DNA from: Spodoptera frugiperda
Lineage: Eukaryota > Arthropoda > Insecta > Lepidoptera > Noctuidae
Assembly (NCBI RefSeq): GCF_023101765.2
Contig: NC_064227.1
Span: forward strand, 6,023,592 to 6,087,591
Length of the DNA stretch: 64,000 bases
Direction: 5' to 3'
Under the pieces are notes generated by a model. It worked only from the letters and a program-made list of their open reading frames with translations. It made no database searches and was not told where the DNA came from. A program made the position numbers and the translations under genes. Below are positions 1-12,568 of the stretch, piece after piece. How positions within the stretch are numbered: position 1 is the stretch's first letter; each line of letters begins with the position of its first letter.

Positions 1-3000
1 ATTTTATAAACGTAAGACTGATCTCCCATTAAGCTCATATTTCGCGATTTATCAATAAGCCATTGAACAGTTTACCTTTACTATTCTTGTTCTTGATCAA
101 AATGGATTTCATAAACATATCTGCCTCCTACATGAAACAATACTACACCTACCTAAGGTGTATTTTTCTGGGCGTAGCCACAATTTCTGTCTTTATCACA
201 TTGAAGCTCCGAGCGTATGTAAGTATGTATAAATATTTATCGACTAACATCGACGCTGATTAATAATTACTTATCGAAAAAGTAAATAGTTGCGGCAAGA
301 GGAATTTTTCAAGGGAATTTTATAATAAACATCTTCATCACTATCAATATATTATAACGTATGGTATGATAACTTAGTTGACTCACATCTTTGAAGGTCT
401 GATGATCGTTAAAATAGGGTAAAACAATATGAAAATTCATTGATCCATTCGTCTTCAAGTGGAACCTTTACGATGTGCAGTTCCACTTACTTAACATCAA
501 AGGACGCATCAAGGAGCAGACGAGTCGTCACAAGACGCGTCGTTGCGAATACAAAGCTAAATTTTCAATATTCCAAATCCAAAGCTACGGAACGAGCCGA
601 CGTCGGTCGGACGCAAAACGAAGCTAACACTTGGGAACAATCGGACCGGCAAAGCGGGTTTATTTGTTTAGAGCGCTAACAAAATGGAACAGCGAGAAAT
701 CGAACAAACTGCGGGGCGACGTTGCCGTCAGAATGCTGACACACATTCGCTGAGCGGCCAATCCTAAAAGCCCAAGTGGATTTATAGTTAAAAATGTTAC
801 TGAAGCATCGGCATCGTTCGACCTTTTATCCATTTCTCGGGAGTTGCTTTACCGATGCGACGATGCTCTTGAAGTTTGCATGCAGAATATGGAATTCAAC
901 GATCACCATACGTCTTAGCGATGCAAAAGTTGACAGTTTGTAAGCCTTGAAACCTTCAGTCTCTCGACTTGCAAATGAAGGTGACGACACACTTTCAGTG
1001 CATCCGAACTCAGATGGGCGACATTGAGGTCATATGAAATATTTGTTGATGCAAGGATACCTACTTTCGACAAAGCCTGGGTTTGCTAATGAGTTCCTTA
1101 ATTAGTTTAAGATAAGAGCACATTGTTGATCTGCCTTGATGCATGATCTCACTATTAACCAAAGAGTCACTACAGGATCAAGAAAATATGTTAATAATAA
1201 GACAAGATGATATCCATCAAGTTAAAAGTACTTACATTCTACTTTTAAAATGTTTTTAACAAGTTGTCAAACTGGTTTTACCTTTTTTAATAACTACATA
1301 GTCAAAACTGGACAGGACATTCAGACGTTGTTAGTTCGCATACGTCGGTAATACATAAATATTTTTCTGCACTCGTATTTTTACGTGGAATAGAAAAATA
1401 AACATATTTTATGAAAAACCCAGGTAAATATAGTTTTATACGTGAGGTGGAAAAAACCTCATATTGAACTCCAAAGTAGCAAATAAATGGGTATGAGGTA
1501 CTTCGAAACCCGAAGGTTACAACGGATGTACAGTACGTGTGTGAATAAACAAGACACGTAGACCCTATTGAAAAAACAAGTCGAGTTTTTATTCCAAATG
1601 AATAATTCTACCAAAGGGGCATAGTAAACGCCGTGGGTCCGTAAAAAAATTGCAATGATGTAATGCTGGGCGGTGACCTCGAGAGGTTGCGGGCCTCTGG
1701 CCATATTACCGCGACACGTGGGACGAACAGACTACGCCATGCACGTGCTATTCTATTCCAAAACTATCGAAAATCTCCGCCATCTTTTTACAGATGCTTT
1801 CATTATTCAACAATTTAAAGATAATCCAAGCAGTAATTTCACTCAGGAGCGCTTGTAAAGTATTCAGCTAAACTAACATTAATTTTAGGAATGTTAACAC
1901 GATAAATTCCAGTTTAGATGCGCTTTTCGCATCGTATAACGGGCCTAGTATGTCCAATCGACAAATTATTATCACAAACCGGTTTTTTATTTATATTTAT
2001 GAAACAGATAACAAGCATGTTGCATAAACTCGGCTCTGGTCTGCTGCCGATAATTACATATTGTTGGTCCGCCATCTTTGTCCGTGAGTCACCGTGCGAT
2101 CGAGCACTCCTACGCACGCCAAAGTTGCCAGACACCGGGCGATTTAAACAGTACATCAAAATTTATACACACAAATACAAACTGATGCCGCTTCGCCATT
2201 CGGTTGGGTTACGCTAATAAACAAGGTGCCAGGCATCTTTCATCCCTTTTACTCGAACCCCTGTTTTCTATTGTTATCCTTTGTCCATATTAATATTAAT
2301 GTATGCTGCGTAGGTGTACTTTGAATATTAAATCAGGTGCTTGAGCAGTTTCTGTGTATCTAAGTACGGATATTTTAACTTCAATAACTCGAAAGACAAT
2401 AATCTTATCTGTGGGTGAATAAATGAACGTGACTAAACTAAAGCCATACTAAAGTTGATCCTACGGCACACTGGAGGCCTGGAAGTAAACTTTTCGTCAT
2501 GTCATCGTCGTTTTATCATTTAACTAATGTCATTTCAAGCGGCCCAATTTTGCTTATTTTCTTCTCCAGGTAATTTATATCTGTCAGTCATTCAATGCTG
2601 CAGCTTTTCAGGCCAATGAAACGAACAGTAGGATTTCTTGTCATTTTAATATAGGTAATTTCATGCGATCATATCAACTTTTAGCTTCGTAGCTAAGTAA
2701 ATTTCGCGTAACTATCTCTAAACGCCTCTAATTACAATTACTTAGCTGGAAATTTAATTAAAACGCCCCTGTGACGTCACTGTGGGAGTAGGGAACAATG
2801 GATATGTCCTGCGGAATATGTAAGTGCACATACAAGTATAATGAACGGCCAATACGCTGCAGCCATTCTGTTGCTTGGAGAAACTGCAAACAGTGAACGT
2901 AAAGTCTGAGTAACAATTGCACGTTCTAGTCTAACATTTACAGAGCAATCTCCAATGAGAACTAATGTTAATTTTGTTAAAAATTAAGTTGTATTACTTC

Positions 3001-3130
3001 TGCAATAGTAAACTAAAGTCATGTGTTCAATGTTTACGCTATGAGTAATGTGATTCTTTCCTGACAAACCTTCTTTATATGGATTTTATTTTTAAAAACC
3101 TCGTCCTTTTCAGAGCTTCATGGGCAGTAC
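1..3130. other. non-coding, mostly single-copy DNA
   Basis: This stretch is AT-rich. The short open frames in it (60-99 codons, both strands) overlap each other and match no protein I recognise. The patch at about 480-760 is less AT-rich but has no splice-bounded coding frame that I can defend. One exact TGACGTCA palindrome lies at 2772-2779. It could be intergenic or intronic. If the first exon at 10515-10837 is real, this is intron on the minus strand. Confidence 0.6.
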
Positions 3131-3284
3131 CCGGAGCTGAGCGAACTGCCTAGCGGGTTACCGTGGCTTCGGCTCGAAAAGCAGGAGTAGGAACGGGGTG
3201 TTTTTTAGTCAGTAAGTCTAACACTCTCTCTCGCCTCGCCCAAGACGGGAGAAGTCATTAAATGATTTTCCCCCTTAACAAAAA
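3131..3284 (+). repeat. repeat A copy, near full length
   Basis: The copy starts with the conserved CGGAGCTG head, runs through the AGCAGGAGTAGGAACGGGGT and TTAGTCAGTAAG blocks, and ends in GATTTTCCCCCTTA followed by A-rich sequence. The same order occurs in about ten other places on both strands. There is no tRNA-like head. The A-rich 3' end, and the target duplication seen at the 54941-55092 copy, indicate a retroposed element. The family is not named here because I cannot search a repeat library. Confidence 0.8.
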
Positions 3285-6200
3285 TATTGGAGTGTAAGGA
3301 GCTCATGATGAAGATATTATTCTAACTAGTAGGTATTTTGTTCACTACTTTGTAATAGTGCAAAATGAATCTAAAAGGGTTAATGATCTTTAAAGCTAAC
3401 ATTTGAAACAGTAAACCAATAAGATCGCGTAAGACAGTTCATTACTCCTCACTGAGTTCTAATAGATAGCAAATAGAAAAGCAATTAGGCAATTCAATAC
3501 AATAGACTTCATTGAATCATTTGCAATCAATAACGCTTCTAGACTTAGGTATTTGTCTGAAACCTAAACGTCTGAATGGGTCAGTCGAAACTGGATCAGA
3601 CTGTTATGATATTACCGGAGTACATTGATTAATTGATGAATTGTATCATTTCGCTTTGTAGATTACAATCTCGTAAAAGGGGTAAAAAATCGCTACACTT
3701 AAAAAAATACGGTCCACAATTAGTAAGCTGTTATCGTATCCATGGAAACGCGATCCTGAGTCTAGTGCAGACTCTACAATGGATTTGTGGACTAAAAAGG
3801 GGGTTGTGCACTTGTATTTCGTCTGTGTGTATTCATTACAAAGTAAGGTAACTATTTAGTTAGCACAAAACAGTATAATAGACTACCTAATGACTAGATA
3901 CCTTGTTTTACAGTTTTACAAGACTTAGATTGAGAAATTATGAACGGCTAAACAGCCGAGGAATAAATCCGAGGCCAAATAGCAATCCTGAACATTCGCT
4001 AGCTAATTTAAATTAAACATCAAGTCTTAATTAGGTACCTACATTGCTTTAATTTATTTACTAACTTGACAGTACATTTTTGTCTCCTATTTATGTTTAG
4101 GATCATTAAACTTTACGCATTAAGCCTTTCTTTGGCACTGCTTTTTTCTAGATAAAATCGCATAATAACTGGTTTTAAGTGTAAAGGGGATTTATAACAA
4201 ATCACCTCAAATGTCACCTTCTTTCGCCCCGTAAGTCCCGTAATTCGAAGGTCAAAATATTGGCCAGTATCAGCAATAAGTACATAACGGTCAGTAACCT
4301 TTTAATTGAAAGGCCAACACCCACCTGCAATGGTTTCTATGATGATGTCACCATGACTTTGGCCCCTGACCTCATAGCAACTGAGTCATTGAAGCGATAA
4401 GAGTGATACAAGTCTTTAAATATCCCCGACATATTTATCGTGTATGTCATAATTAGGGCATAGTTACTCGAAGTTGTACTACAATTTGTGTGATGTGAAC
4501 CGAGCCTCATATTAGTCTCAATAAACGGCAGATACTAGCCGTAACAAACGATCCACACGGGTCAATTTAAATAGAATAAAATCGATAAACAAACACTGTT
4601 GCCAATAAATAAATTCAGTCCATTCTACATGATGGACAACTGTGAAATATGTTTGGACAAGGACGAGTAAACATAGTAAGGCTGTTGTGATCAATACATC
4701 CGATAGAGACCTATGTATAGATGATGGAATTTATCGTAGCTTTTATTTAGTGCATTTATTTTCTCTGGAGAGCTGAACAATCGCTAGTATAGCATTTCGG
4801 AGCGATCGGTTACCGTCGAGGCTTTGCTCCTTTTTCGAGATTCCGCAAAAAATAAAACCACGAGGAAGTGGAGAGTAAACTTGGCGTTGATTGGCAGATT
4901 CGAAAACAGTATGGATTGAATTGCTTAGGGACGATACGGAACCGAGACAGATTTCAGTATTAGGTTAAGTCCTTTTTTATAAACAGGGTCAGAGAATTTA
5001 TAAAAAATAAGACTGAAAATAACGTTAACGAGATAAATGGTGAAATTCGGAAATACAGATTTTACGGTCTCCAAAGACGTCATTTGTCATACTCGGATCT
5101 GATGTAGGGTACATCGTACATCGTATTCGTACACTCGGTTAGGTACCATCATATATTTTTGTCCATTTAAGAGTTTCCAAGGACGCTTTATCTCTGACGA
5201 TAGTTTGAGGTAATAAAACTAAATGGGAGCGTGCTATGGAATTCGACGGGTCATAAAGTCTTAAGGAATACTTTTGGAATTAAATTTTTCTGACAAGCTT
5301 CGTTGCAGACTTGGCACTCTTTTGATTCAGTTTCGAGTTTCAAGTAAATATGTATAAGTTATGACCTTATGAATCTGGCAGATGAGGTTACTTCAGACAT
5401 TACATATCTGTGAAACTTCAATAGCAATTTGTTATGGCTTTAATTCGATTTAAACTTGTGTGTCCGGTACATAAATATAGGATATGTAGTTGTTTATGTA
5501 GTTACAACTAACTACGTAACATTCGTCAACGCTCCCGTAAGACATCCCGGGAATATGTCACGACTCACGACACTTTCACTACAATCGAGTAACGTGAGCC
5601 GTCCGTCACGCATAGCGGGTGGCGTCATCCAATCCGAGGGTCACCAGTTTTCTATTCGCGTTTAGAAGTGACGCACGCGCCGATGACGCTGCGCGGCGAG
5701 TGGTTCGCGCATGCGCTTTAAATACACCGCTTCACCCCCCCAACCGCAATCCGTAGCGTAATTAAAGGCATCTGGAACAGCGTCACAGCGGGATAACGGC
5801 CGCCTAGCCGCCATATTTTAGCTAAAATCACCGTCGTATAGTCTCCCCCTACCATTTCTAGCGTCGCCAGTAGCAACTGCAGCGTTGCACTGCCAAATAG
5901 CTTGAGAGAAGTTATTAATACTATTTCAAAATTGATTTTTTTCTCATTCATAACTGTATGAAGCATAGAGTAGGCTCAAGTTTTATAAAACTAGGATTTA
6001 ATAATGTTTGTCATAAGCGGATAGTGTCGATGTTTATTGATATAATAAATTAGATATATGCCTCTAATTTATTTCCTTGTAACAAACAATTAGTTATTTA
6101 TAACTAACTAATCCCTTGAACAAATAAACGATACTATTCTATTCTATTCTAAACATAACTATTAGGGCTACCAACAAATATAGTTCACCTACAATTAAAC

Positions 6201-7427
6201 ACTAGAGAGAGCACATAATTCGGTCGAAAGCACTTATTCAAGTACCTACCTACAATAAAAGAAAAAGTTGAGTGTCCATTTAATTATCCAGTTAGTAATA
6301 AAACTAAAAGAACTGTTACTAATCCAATCATTAGTTGTTATGGCAACTTTATGACAAGTTGTGGCTACGCTAAGAGAGTAAATCAACATTCGCAAGTATA
6401 CCATGGTCACCCTAGCGGTTCTTGACAAGCCAGTCTCCAAGTTCTAAGAGAAATGAGGTCATAGTGTAGGTACATGACTCCAGTCGCCGCTTATGAATAA
6501 GATAGAAAAGATTTATAGCAATGAATGAATACTTAATTTCGACTACTACTTCAGATTCCATATTACATTTTGGCATATGGCCAAGGAAAATATCAATACA
6601 AATTACATATAGGCATAAGACATGTAGCCTCAATCCCTCGATACAGAAACTATTGAATGTCTTGAAAACAATAAATAGTTAAATGCCATTTGTTATTACA
6701 TTCCTGGTCTGATAACTGACTAAATGATAATTATTTTATACAATTATCAAAAAATATATTTTAGTTGATTATTGTAACCAAAAATATATTGCGGTATGTG
6801 GTATTCAATTTACCTAATAATTTTGTACTTTACAATATTTTTACTTTTCATAACTGAAATTAGACAGACCTATTTAAATTCATTGTTATAACTGAATACA
6901 TATTAAATATTATGTAGGTATACAGTATTCTGTATTAATGTGCTATTCAACAGAATAGCTATATTCAAAATTAAGCTACAATTAGATATAACATGCTAAA
7001 AATAGTAGTTACTGTATTAATTTCATTCACTAGGCTAACATTTAGAGAATATTATTAACATTCATTAGATCCTAAGACTCACTAGATAGACATTTTAATA
7101 ATCAAATGGTAACTTAACTTACTTACACAATACATTACCAGTTTAGTTGTAGTTCAGTAATTCATACCAAAACCCTTAGGTTTCTGGACTGTGTAAAACA
7201 TAGTTCTCATATAGTAATATTTGCTATATTAAGTACATAGTAGCTTTTGGTCATAGTAAACAACTTCATGACTCAATAATCGTAAACAAATAAACTAACA
7301 AATTAGTTATTGTTTATTGTATGAGACATTCATAAAATTAATAATATTTGGTACATAAACAAACAAATAAATAATTATTCATCATTAGTCCATATGTATT
7401 CACCACTGGACATTAGGCATCTCCGAT
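3285..7427. other. non-coding, mostly single-copy DNA
   Basis: No gene is recognised. The notable part is a GC-rich island at about 5640-5770 with an NRF-1-like palindrome (separate entry). A short TATTC tandem run lies at 6135-6150 and a TAGTTAT/ATAACTA inverted repeat near 6090. The minus frame at 5718-5966 overlaps the island but shows no recognisable domain. Confidence 0.55.
5707..5716. promoter_or_regulatory. NRF-1/Ewg-like palindrome in a GC-rich island
   Basis: GCGCATGCGC is a perfect palindrome matching the NRF-1 (insect Erect wing) consensus. It lies in a CG-rich patch of about 120 bp and is followed at once by TTTAAATA, which could act as a TATA-like element on the plus strand. Whether it is used as a promoter cannot be told from sequence. 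Confidence 0.35.
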
Positions 7428-7556
7428 ACAGAGCTGCACACTGCCTCGTGGACCGGAGCTCCGGCTCAATAAGTAGGAATGGTGGGGTTTTTAGTCAGTA
7501 AGAGTCTGACACTGCCTCTCACCTCAAGGCGAGAGATGTCATTTGATGAGGAAAAA
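7428..7556 (+). repeat. repeat A copy, diverged
   Basis: It carries the CCGGAGCTCCGGCTC, TTAGTCAGTAAGAGTCTGAC and GGCGAGAGA blocks of family A in the usual order. Several blocks are shortened and the CCCCC tail is lost. The flank at about 7400-7425 (CACTGGACATTAGGCATCTCC) resembles the LINE 3'-tail block seen at 28681. Confidence 0.75.
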
Positions 7557-8873
7557 CTGAAACTGAGCCTGAATAATACCTAATTAAAATTAATATTTTA
7601 CCTGAAAACATTTTCAGAAACTATTATGTCATTGTACCAAGCTTATATGGTAATAATATGAAATCACAGCAAATAAATATTATTTTAGGCACACAATTAT
7701 ATTTTCCACAGCATAATAAATATGAGTGTTGATCATTCCAATACTTAGTTAGATATATTGAAAATTACTGGTTTTAAGAGGTTAATGACTTCAGTGGTTT
7801 TTATATAGACACATTACGGTTTTTAATACCTGCAGTGGTAGGCAGAGGTGGCATAACATACTAGATATTAACTTTACAATTTCATTTATTATTTTTAAAA
7901 GTTTTTTGCTCACAGGAATGATATTAGTGTCAATATAATAGGTGTATATCCAGTGCCGGCGTAAGGGCCACTGACACCCCGGGCGAAAATAATGTGGCGC
8001 CCACTTGAGGGAAGCAATATCAAGTGTTAGTAGTAGTTTTTCATTTTACAGACATCGGCCCATGTTTTGTATATCAAACCAGATCAAGTACATCAGGGAT
8101 TTTTATACTTTTTTCCAATAAACCAGTGAATAATTAATTCTACAAATGAAACTTGCCAAGTATCTATTTGTTTTACACTAATATCATCATGCATTATTAT
8201 AATATTTGGTATGTTGCAAATTATTACAAAAAAGGTTTGATTGGAACATAAATTATGCAATAGGTAATTCTAATAGTCACTCTAGCATAATATAAAATTT
8301 GAATTAGCTAATTTAATGTGAATATAATATTCTAAACAATATTTATTGGCCATTACATAACTCATATGACAGCATATAAACTTGGTAAAGAATGAAAATC
8401 TTGACTTAATACTTCCATGAGATATAAAAGAATATGCAATGTGCATGCTTCAATCTACATTTCGGCAAAGTATGGGTTAATACTGAGAGAATGCTGCTGC
8501 TTACCAAAATAATGTATTTAGTGAATATATTTCATTTACATTTTTTCTTACATTTTAAAATGTATCAAAGGCTGGTCCTTATCTAGCCTACTTGCTTACT
8601 TAACCATACTCAAGAGTTTGAGTTACTCACGTAATTTACACAAAAATTTTAATTCTATTGACTCAAATAGATAAAAACACAGCATTTACTTAACTTACAT
8701 TGTCAATAATTATGCACAAATGGTGTCTTGTTTAAAATATAAATAAAAAGTAGTGAAAGTATATTTTCAAAGCGCTACAAAGACACACACAACAATTATT
8801 TTTAAATAATGGTATAGTGCCTAGTACTGAATGAATAATAGTTATTTTCTTTCTTTTAGGGAACTTTTTAACT
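7557..8873. other. non-coding DNA with a SINE-2 scrap
   Basis: AT-rich with no coding signal. GGTAGGCAGAGGTG at 7837-7850 is the most conserved scrap of SINE-2. A patch at about 7955-8005 with CACCCCGGGCG and GTGGCGCCC is more GC-rich and may be a decayed transposon, but it has no second copy here. Confidence 0.5.
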
Positions 8874-9176
8874 AGAGATGTGCTCACTATCATCCAAAAG
8901 TCATATTCATAAATACACATAGCTTAGCACTGGTGGAAACGGATTCAACTAAGATATGTTTTTTATATGGAAGGATTTGTGCTATGTATGTGTGTTATAG
9001 ATGGTCACAATTGGTGTAGCTAGTGCAGAGCAGAGTATCTACAGCAGCTACTTTGCAGTAGCGCATCTAGATAGCACATTACACCGCTACATAACTTAGT
9101 ATCAGTGGAAATGGTCACATAGTTGTTACCTTACATTACATTCTCACAGCTTAGCACATTTCTGGTGGAAAAGCAC
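8874..9176 (+). mobile_element. MITE family D, full-length but diverged
   Basis: The element runs from AGAGATGTGCT to AGCACATTTCTGGTGGAAAAGC. The right end is the inverted complement of the family's left end (TTTCCACCAGAGATGTGCTA in better copies). The inside has the typical TAGCACTGGTGGAAACGG, ATATGGAAGGAT and CAGTGGAAA...GGTCACATAG blocks. It encodes no protein, so it would depend on transposase from elsewhere. Other copies are at 34431, 46567 and 51945. Confidence 0.75.
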
Positions 9177-10514
9177 ACTTTTGGAGCTAACTAGAGGATA
9201 AGGAAAACAGTTTAATAGCTAAAATAAAAAAAAACTTTATGAATTATGTAGTAATATGAGTTTCTAGTAAGATTAGGTATAATCAGGTAATATTGAAATG
9301 ATAAGAAAATAATCTGTGTTTCTAAATCTTAAGGTTTTATTAAGAAATCATATTTTGTTAGATTAGATAGGCACATGCCTAATTCTTTTAGTGCCTGTTC
9401 ATAGTAAATAGATATATGTAAGGAAAATGCAGTACTTTTAGTTGTTGCTAAGTAGTCAAGATTTCATCGATGGTTAGGAGGCTAATAGATCTAAGAGGTT
9501 TTTTTCTTAGAGATATTCTTTAACAATAATCATATATTACACATCATTTGATGGAGATTATTTTGGTGATTTTGAATAATATATGTATATAAATTACTAT
9601 TACAAAAATATATTGCTTCTAGATAAATTAGCCTTTCAACCATTGTTAAAATATAGTTAGTCATTATTAACAAATATTTAGTGTTTTTGACTAAAACCTA
9701 AAGTAATATTAGTACTGTTTATGTAGTATTCTCATTATTGACATCTTGTTATCTAATTGGAATATTTAAAGTGGTACTTTAGCTAATTTATAGTGTAATT
9801 GTAATATTGTTAGTCTCTGGTCTTATCTCCAAATTCTAATTTCTAGACAGAATGTGTGAGTGTTCAGTCTAGTTTTATGTTTATAGCTGTGTATTTAAAT
9901 ACGGAATGCAGTGAACATTGAGTGCTGAGAACTTCACACCAGTGTGCACACAACATATTACTTTTAGTGCGGACACACTAAACTTATGTAAACACAGCTA
10001 CAATATTCACCTCAATAACTTATTATCTCTGTTAGCAGATGTTAGGTACCTATTTAATTCTTATCACTAATGGCTACTTACTCGTCACGTGTAAATTACC
10101 GGGGCTTTGATGCAACTGTACCTAAATAGCCTTGAACCTTTTTGCACATAACCTCACCTACCACGGTATTGTATAATATGCACTAATAATAACGCGTTGT
10201 CCTCAGTAAAGCCGATTTGTCTACCGGCCGATAATGCCCGTGTTTATTTTTACCCGTTACGCACACTCAGCTGTCTGGATCGTCTCAGCCCGGCCACCAA
10301 GGAAAAATCACTAATTCCAACAACCTATAAACATCTAACTACCTATTCAAGCGTTTATGGGCTCGGAATAAACTTGATTTGCTATATTTGGAACCCGTTA
10401 CTCGAGTCTACGGAGAAATTGTACGCCCTAAATTCGTATTAGCTGAAACACTTGCATTCCTTCGACTAGAAAGTTTATAATCTGCACAATGTGCCGGCAA
10501 AGTGTGTCACTCAC
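9177..10514. other. non-coding DNA; intron side of the candidate first exon
   Basis: AT-rich with no recognised gene. The minus-strand frame across 10428-10622 reads through the splice donor at 10514 and uses a TTG start, so it is not a coding call. If the first exon is real, this is the first part of intron 1 on the minus strand. Confidence 0.5.
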
Positions 10515-10837
10515 CTCTGTCGTTCCCGGCAGCGGGGGCAAGTTGTCCACAAAACAATTTCCGAAGGAGAAATCACAAAAATTCTGCACTACACGACGAG
10601 AGCAGGTACACAGGGCGTGCAACCACTCAATTCACAGCCGGCGTGGAAAATTCACAAACGAATAGTCGAACACTTAAAATCAACAGAAAATACACAGATT
10701 ACACTAACTTAAAATCTATGATTTCCACAAGAAATATCAAGTTGAACCAAAACGAAAAACGCGCCAACTGTCAAACTAAAAAACTACAAGCACCGACACG
10801 CCGCGCGTCCGCGCGATCCGAGTCCGCTCTACTGACT
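10515..10837 (-). other. candidate 5' non-coding first exon (minus strand)
   Basis: Read on the minus strand, it begins at the A of TCAGTCAG (10837) and ends with ...GACAGAG at 10515, joined to GTGAGTG. GAG|GTGAGT is a good metazoan 5' splice site. The 323 bases contain no ATG, whereas several would be expected by chance; lack of upstream ATGs is typical of a 5' leader. GC content is high near the start and falls downstream. No acceptor or coding exon to the left could be assigned, so the gene's identity is unknown and the intron would run past position 1. The exon is inferred from signals, not from protein similarity. The alternative is an unused promoter-like island. Confidence 0.55.
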
Positions 10838-10839
10838 GA
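10805..10839 (-). promoter_or_regulatory. core promoter: initiator plus downstream promoter element
   Basis: On the minus strand the arthropod initiator TCAGT has its A at 10837. Counting that A as +1, positions +28 to +33 read GGACGC, matching five of six positions of the DPE consensus RGWYVT. Spacing from initiator to DPE is strict in arthropods, so the exact +28 placement is informative. No TATA box is seen about 30 bases upstream, as expected for an Inr/DPE promoter. Confidence 0.5.
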
Positions 10840-11160
10840 TGAGGGCACCACACACGATCCTTCACGATTATCCATGCGCCCCATACACTACACGACATTC
10901 GGCTAAACGCTACATGCTTCTGTCGCAATTTAATTTTCATTTATATAATATGAATAGTAGCTGTACCGCTATCACATAATTGATAAAATATTATACCAAC
11001 GTCAACGTTATCTATATTACGATGCGACAAAATGAGATAACCGTTCGAACGTGAATTCTGGCAATAAAGTAATGCGGCCACGATGAAAAGATCTCAGCGC
11101 ACTACGAAAATATGTACAAGCCAACACTCATCTATATCCGTACGGGATAGACGTTAGCCA

Positions 11161-11200
11161 GACGCGCATGCGTCAGTCGGGCCGCGGGTACGACGTCAGT
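11161..11200. promoter_or_regulatory. GC-rich block with NRF-1-like and CRE-like sites
   Basis: GCGCATGCGT at 11164-11173 is one base from the NRF-1 palindrome. CGACGTCA at 11191-11198 is one base from a CRE. The block lies about 330 bp upstream of the inferred minus-strand start at 10837, so it could be a proximal regulatory region. It also contains two TCAGT strings on the plus strand without a correctly spaced DPE. Confidence 0.35.
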
Positions 11201-12292
11201 GAATGACAAGCCCTGCGCTTGTATCGGTTCGGTTAACCGATCGATTTCAAAAGAAATGTGGTTTCTTGAGTATGAGTAGTGGACTCAGTCACTTTTATAT
11301 TTGGTACGGTCACAACCGTAGTGTAGATATGCAATAAGTTTATGTACACTGGCATTGCAGGGCAAAGTAAAAGTCAGCAAAATAATATTGAAGCCATATT
11401 ATGTAAAGCGATTAAAAATATTGTTTACGTTCGTTATGATCGCTTAACATATTAAACTCGAGTTAAGATAAAAATCTAATTACCCAGTTTATTTTTAACT
11501 GCAGATAAAACATTTTATCAAATTACAACCATATTTTGTAAAAAAATTCGTAGTAAGTATAGAAGTTTAACGCCCCTATCGTAAAGAGATAGGCAGAGTT
11601 CAAAGTACTTAAGCGAGACGTATTGCTAAGTATATTAATAAAGGATGTTTAGTTGACGAATTTTGTATTACTTTCGTAAGTTATGTAATACGTAGAACGT
11701 ATGTTTAAGTAGGTATTAGACACGACTCATTGATTTATCGGACGCACGTGGGACTACTGAGTTCGCTTTTATTGGATCCTGGGCTAGATGCGGAGGGCGG
11801 GAAAAATATTATTTGAATTTATAATGCTCAAATTCTTACTAGTGGACTGGAAATAGTTATTGTAATGTATGCTTCTGCCGGTTTGACCCGGTAATCGAAT
11901 CTGAAAAGTCTGTGAATATTTAACATCGTATAGTGAAAATATTGTGATTGACATAATAATGACAGGATTATACATGTGTCAGATTTACTGAATTCTGTAC
12001 TGGAATTTCATGTAAAATGGCGTTACAAGCAGGTATTATGTAATGTTGTATCTATTTATTTTGTCGCCTTATTAGTATGTAATCAGTACTTTATCAGGAA
12101 CAAGGAAAACTACCAAGATATGTACTAAAATTATTATCACGTGAAAATCACGTAGATATCTTTTTTTATAAATAAAAATGTAAATATGCAGTGGAATTAA
12201 TTAACAAGGCTGAAGGAATGTAAGGCCTTATCAGGCATTATATAACACCAGTCCTATTTTGTAAAGGTTTCGTTGGGATTTATAACTAACAT
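11201..12292. other. non-coding single-copy DNA
   Basis: No gene is recognised. GATAGGCAGAG at 11588-11598 is a small SINE-2-like scrap. The rest is AT-rich sequence without copies elsewhere in the window. Confidence 0.5.
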
Positions 12293-12450
12293 CTTTTTTT
12301 TGATGGTGGAAAATCATCCAATGACTTCTTCCGCCTTGGGCGACGCGAGTGGGAGTATCAGACTCTTACTGACTAAATACCACCCCGTTCTTCCTCCTAC
12401 TTTTCGAGCCGGAGCCCCGGTAAATCCGCTAGGAAGTCCGCAGCTCCGGA
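12293..12450 (-). repeat. repeat A copy, near full length
   Basis: This is a minus-oriented A copy: on the plus strand it begins with a T run (the A-rich 3' end) and AATCATCCAATGACTTCTTC, and ends with GTCCGCAGCTCCGG. The long open frame on the plus strand across it (12273-12509) is just repeat sequence. Confidence 0.8.
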
Positions 12451-12482
12451 ATCTTTCGGTACCTACTCTATTATTTCAATAC

Positions 12483-12568
12483 TTTGAACACCGTGGTGGT
12501 CACCGGTGACCGACGTTAGCGGAGGATTTACCTTCAAGAGTTTTCTGTTGGCAGTCAAAGACTTAAGC
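12483..12568 (+). repeat. repeat G/Q copy with GGTCACCGGTGACC palindrome
   Basis: TTGAACACCGTGGT, the 14-bp palindrome GGTCACCGGTGACC (12498-12511), CGACGTTAGCGGAGGATTTA and AAGACTTAA form a block. It recurs inverted at 52672-52754 with few differences. In that copy the block continues into the GTACTCAGAGTCATTTAA terminal motif of family Q, so G and Q are probably parts of one MITE family. Confidence 0.65.

Noticed and set aside
2050..2090. Plus-strand splice donor TCC|GTGAGTCACC with possible exon
   Set aside because: The exon side fits poorly and no matching acceptor or coding frame was found.
10502..10906. 134-codon plus-strand frame
   Set aside because: It is antisense to the candidate leader exon, has no recognised domain, and is explained by the GC-rich promoter region.
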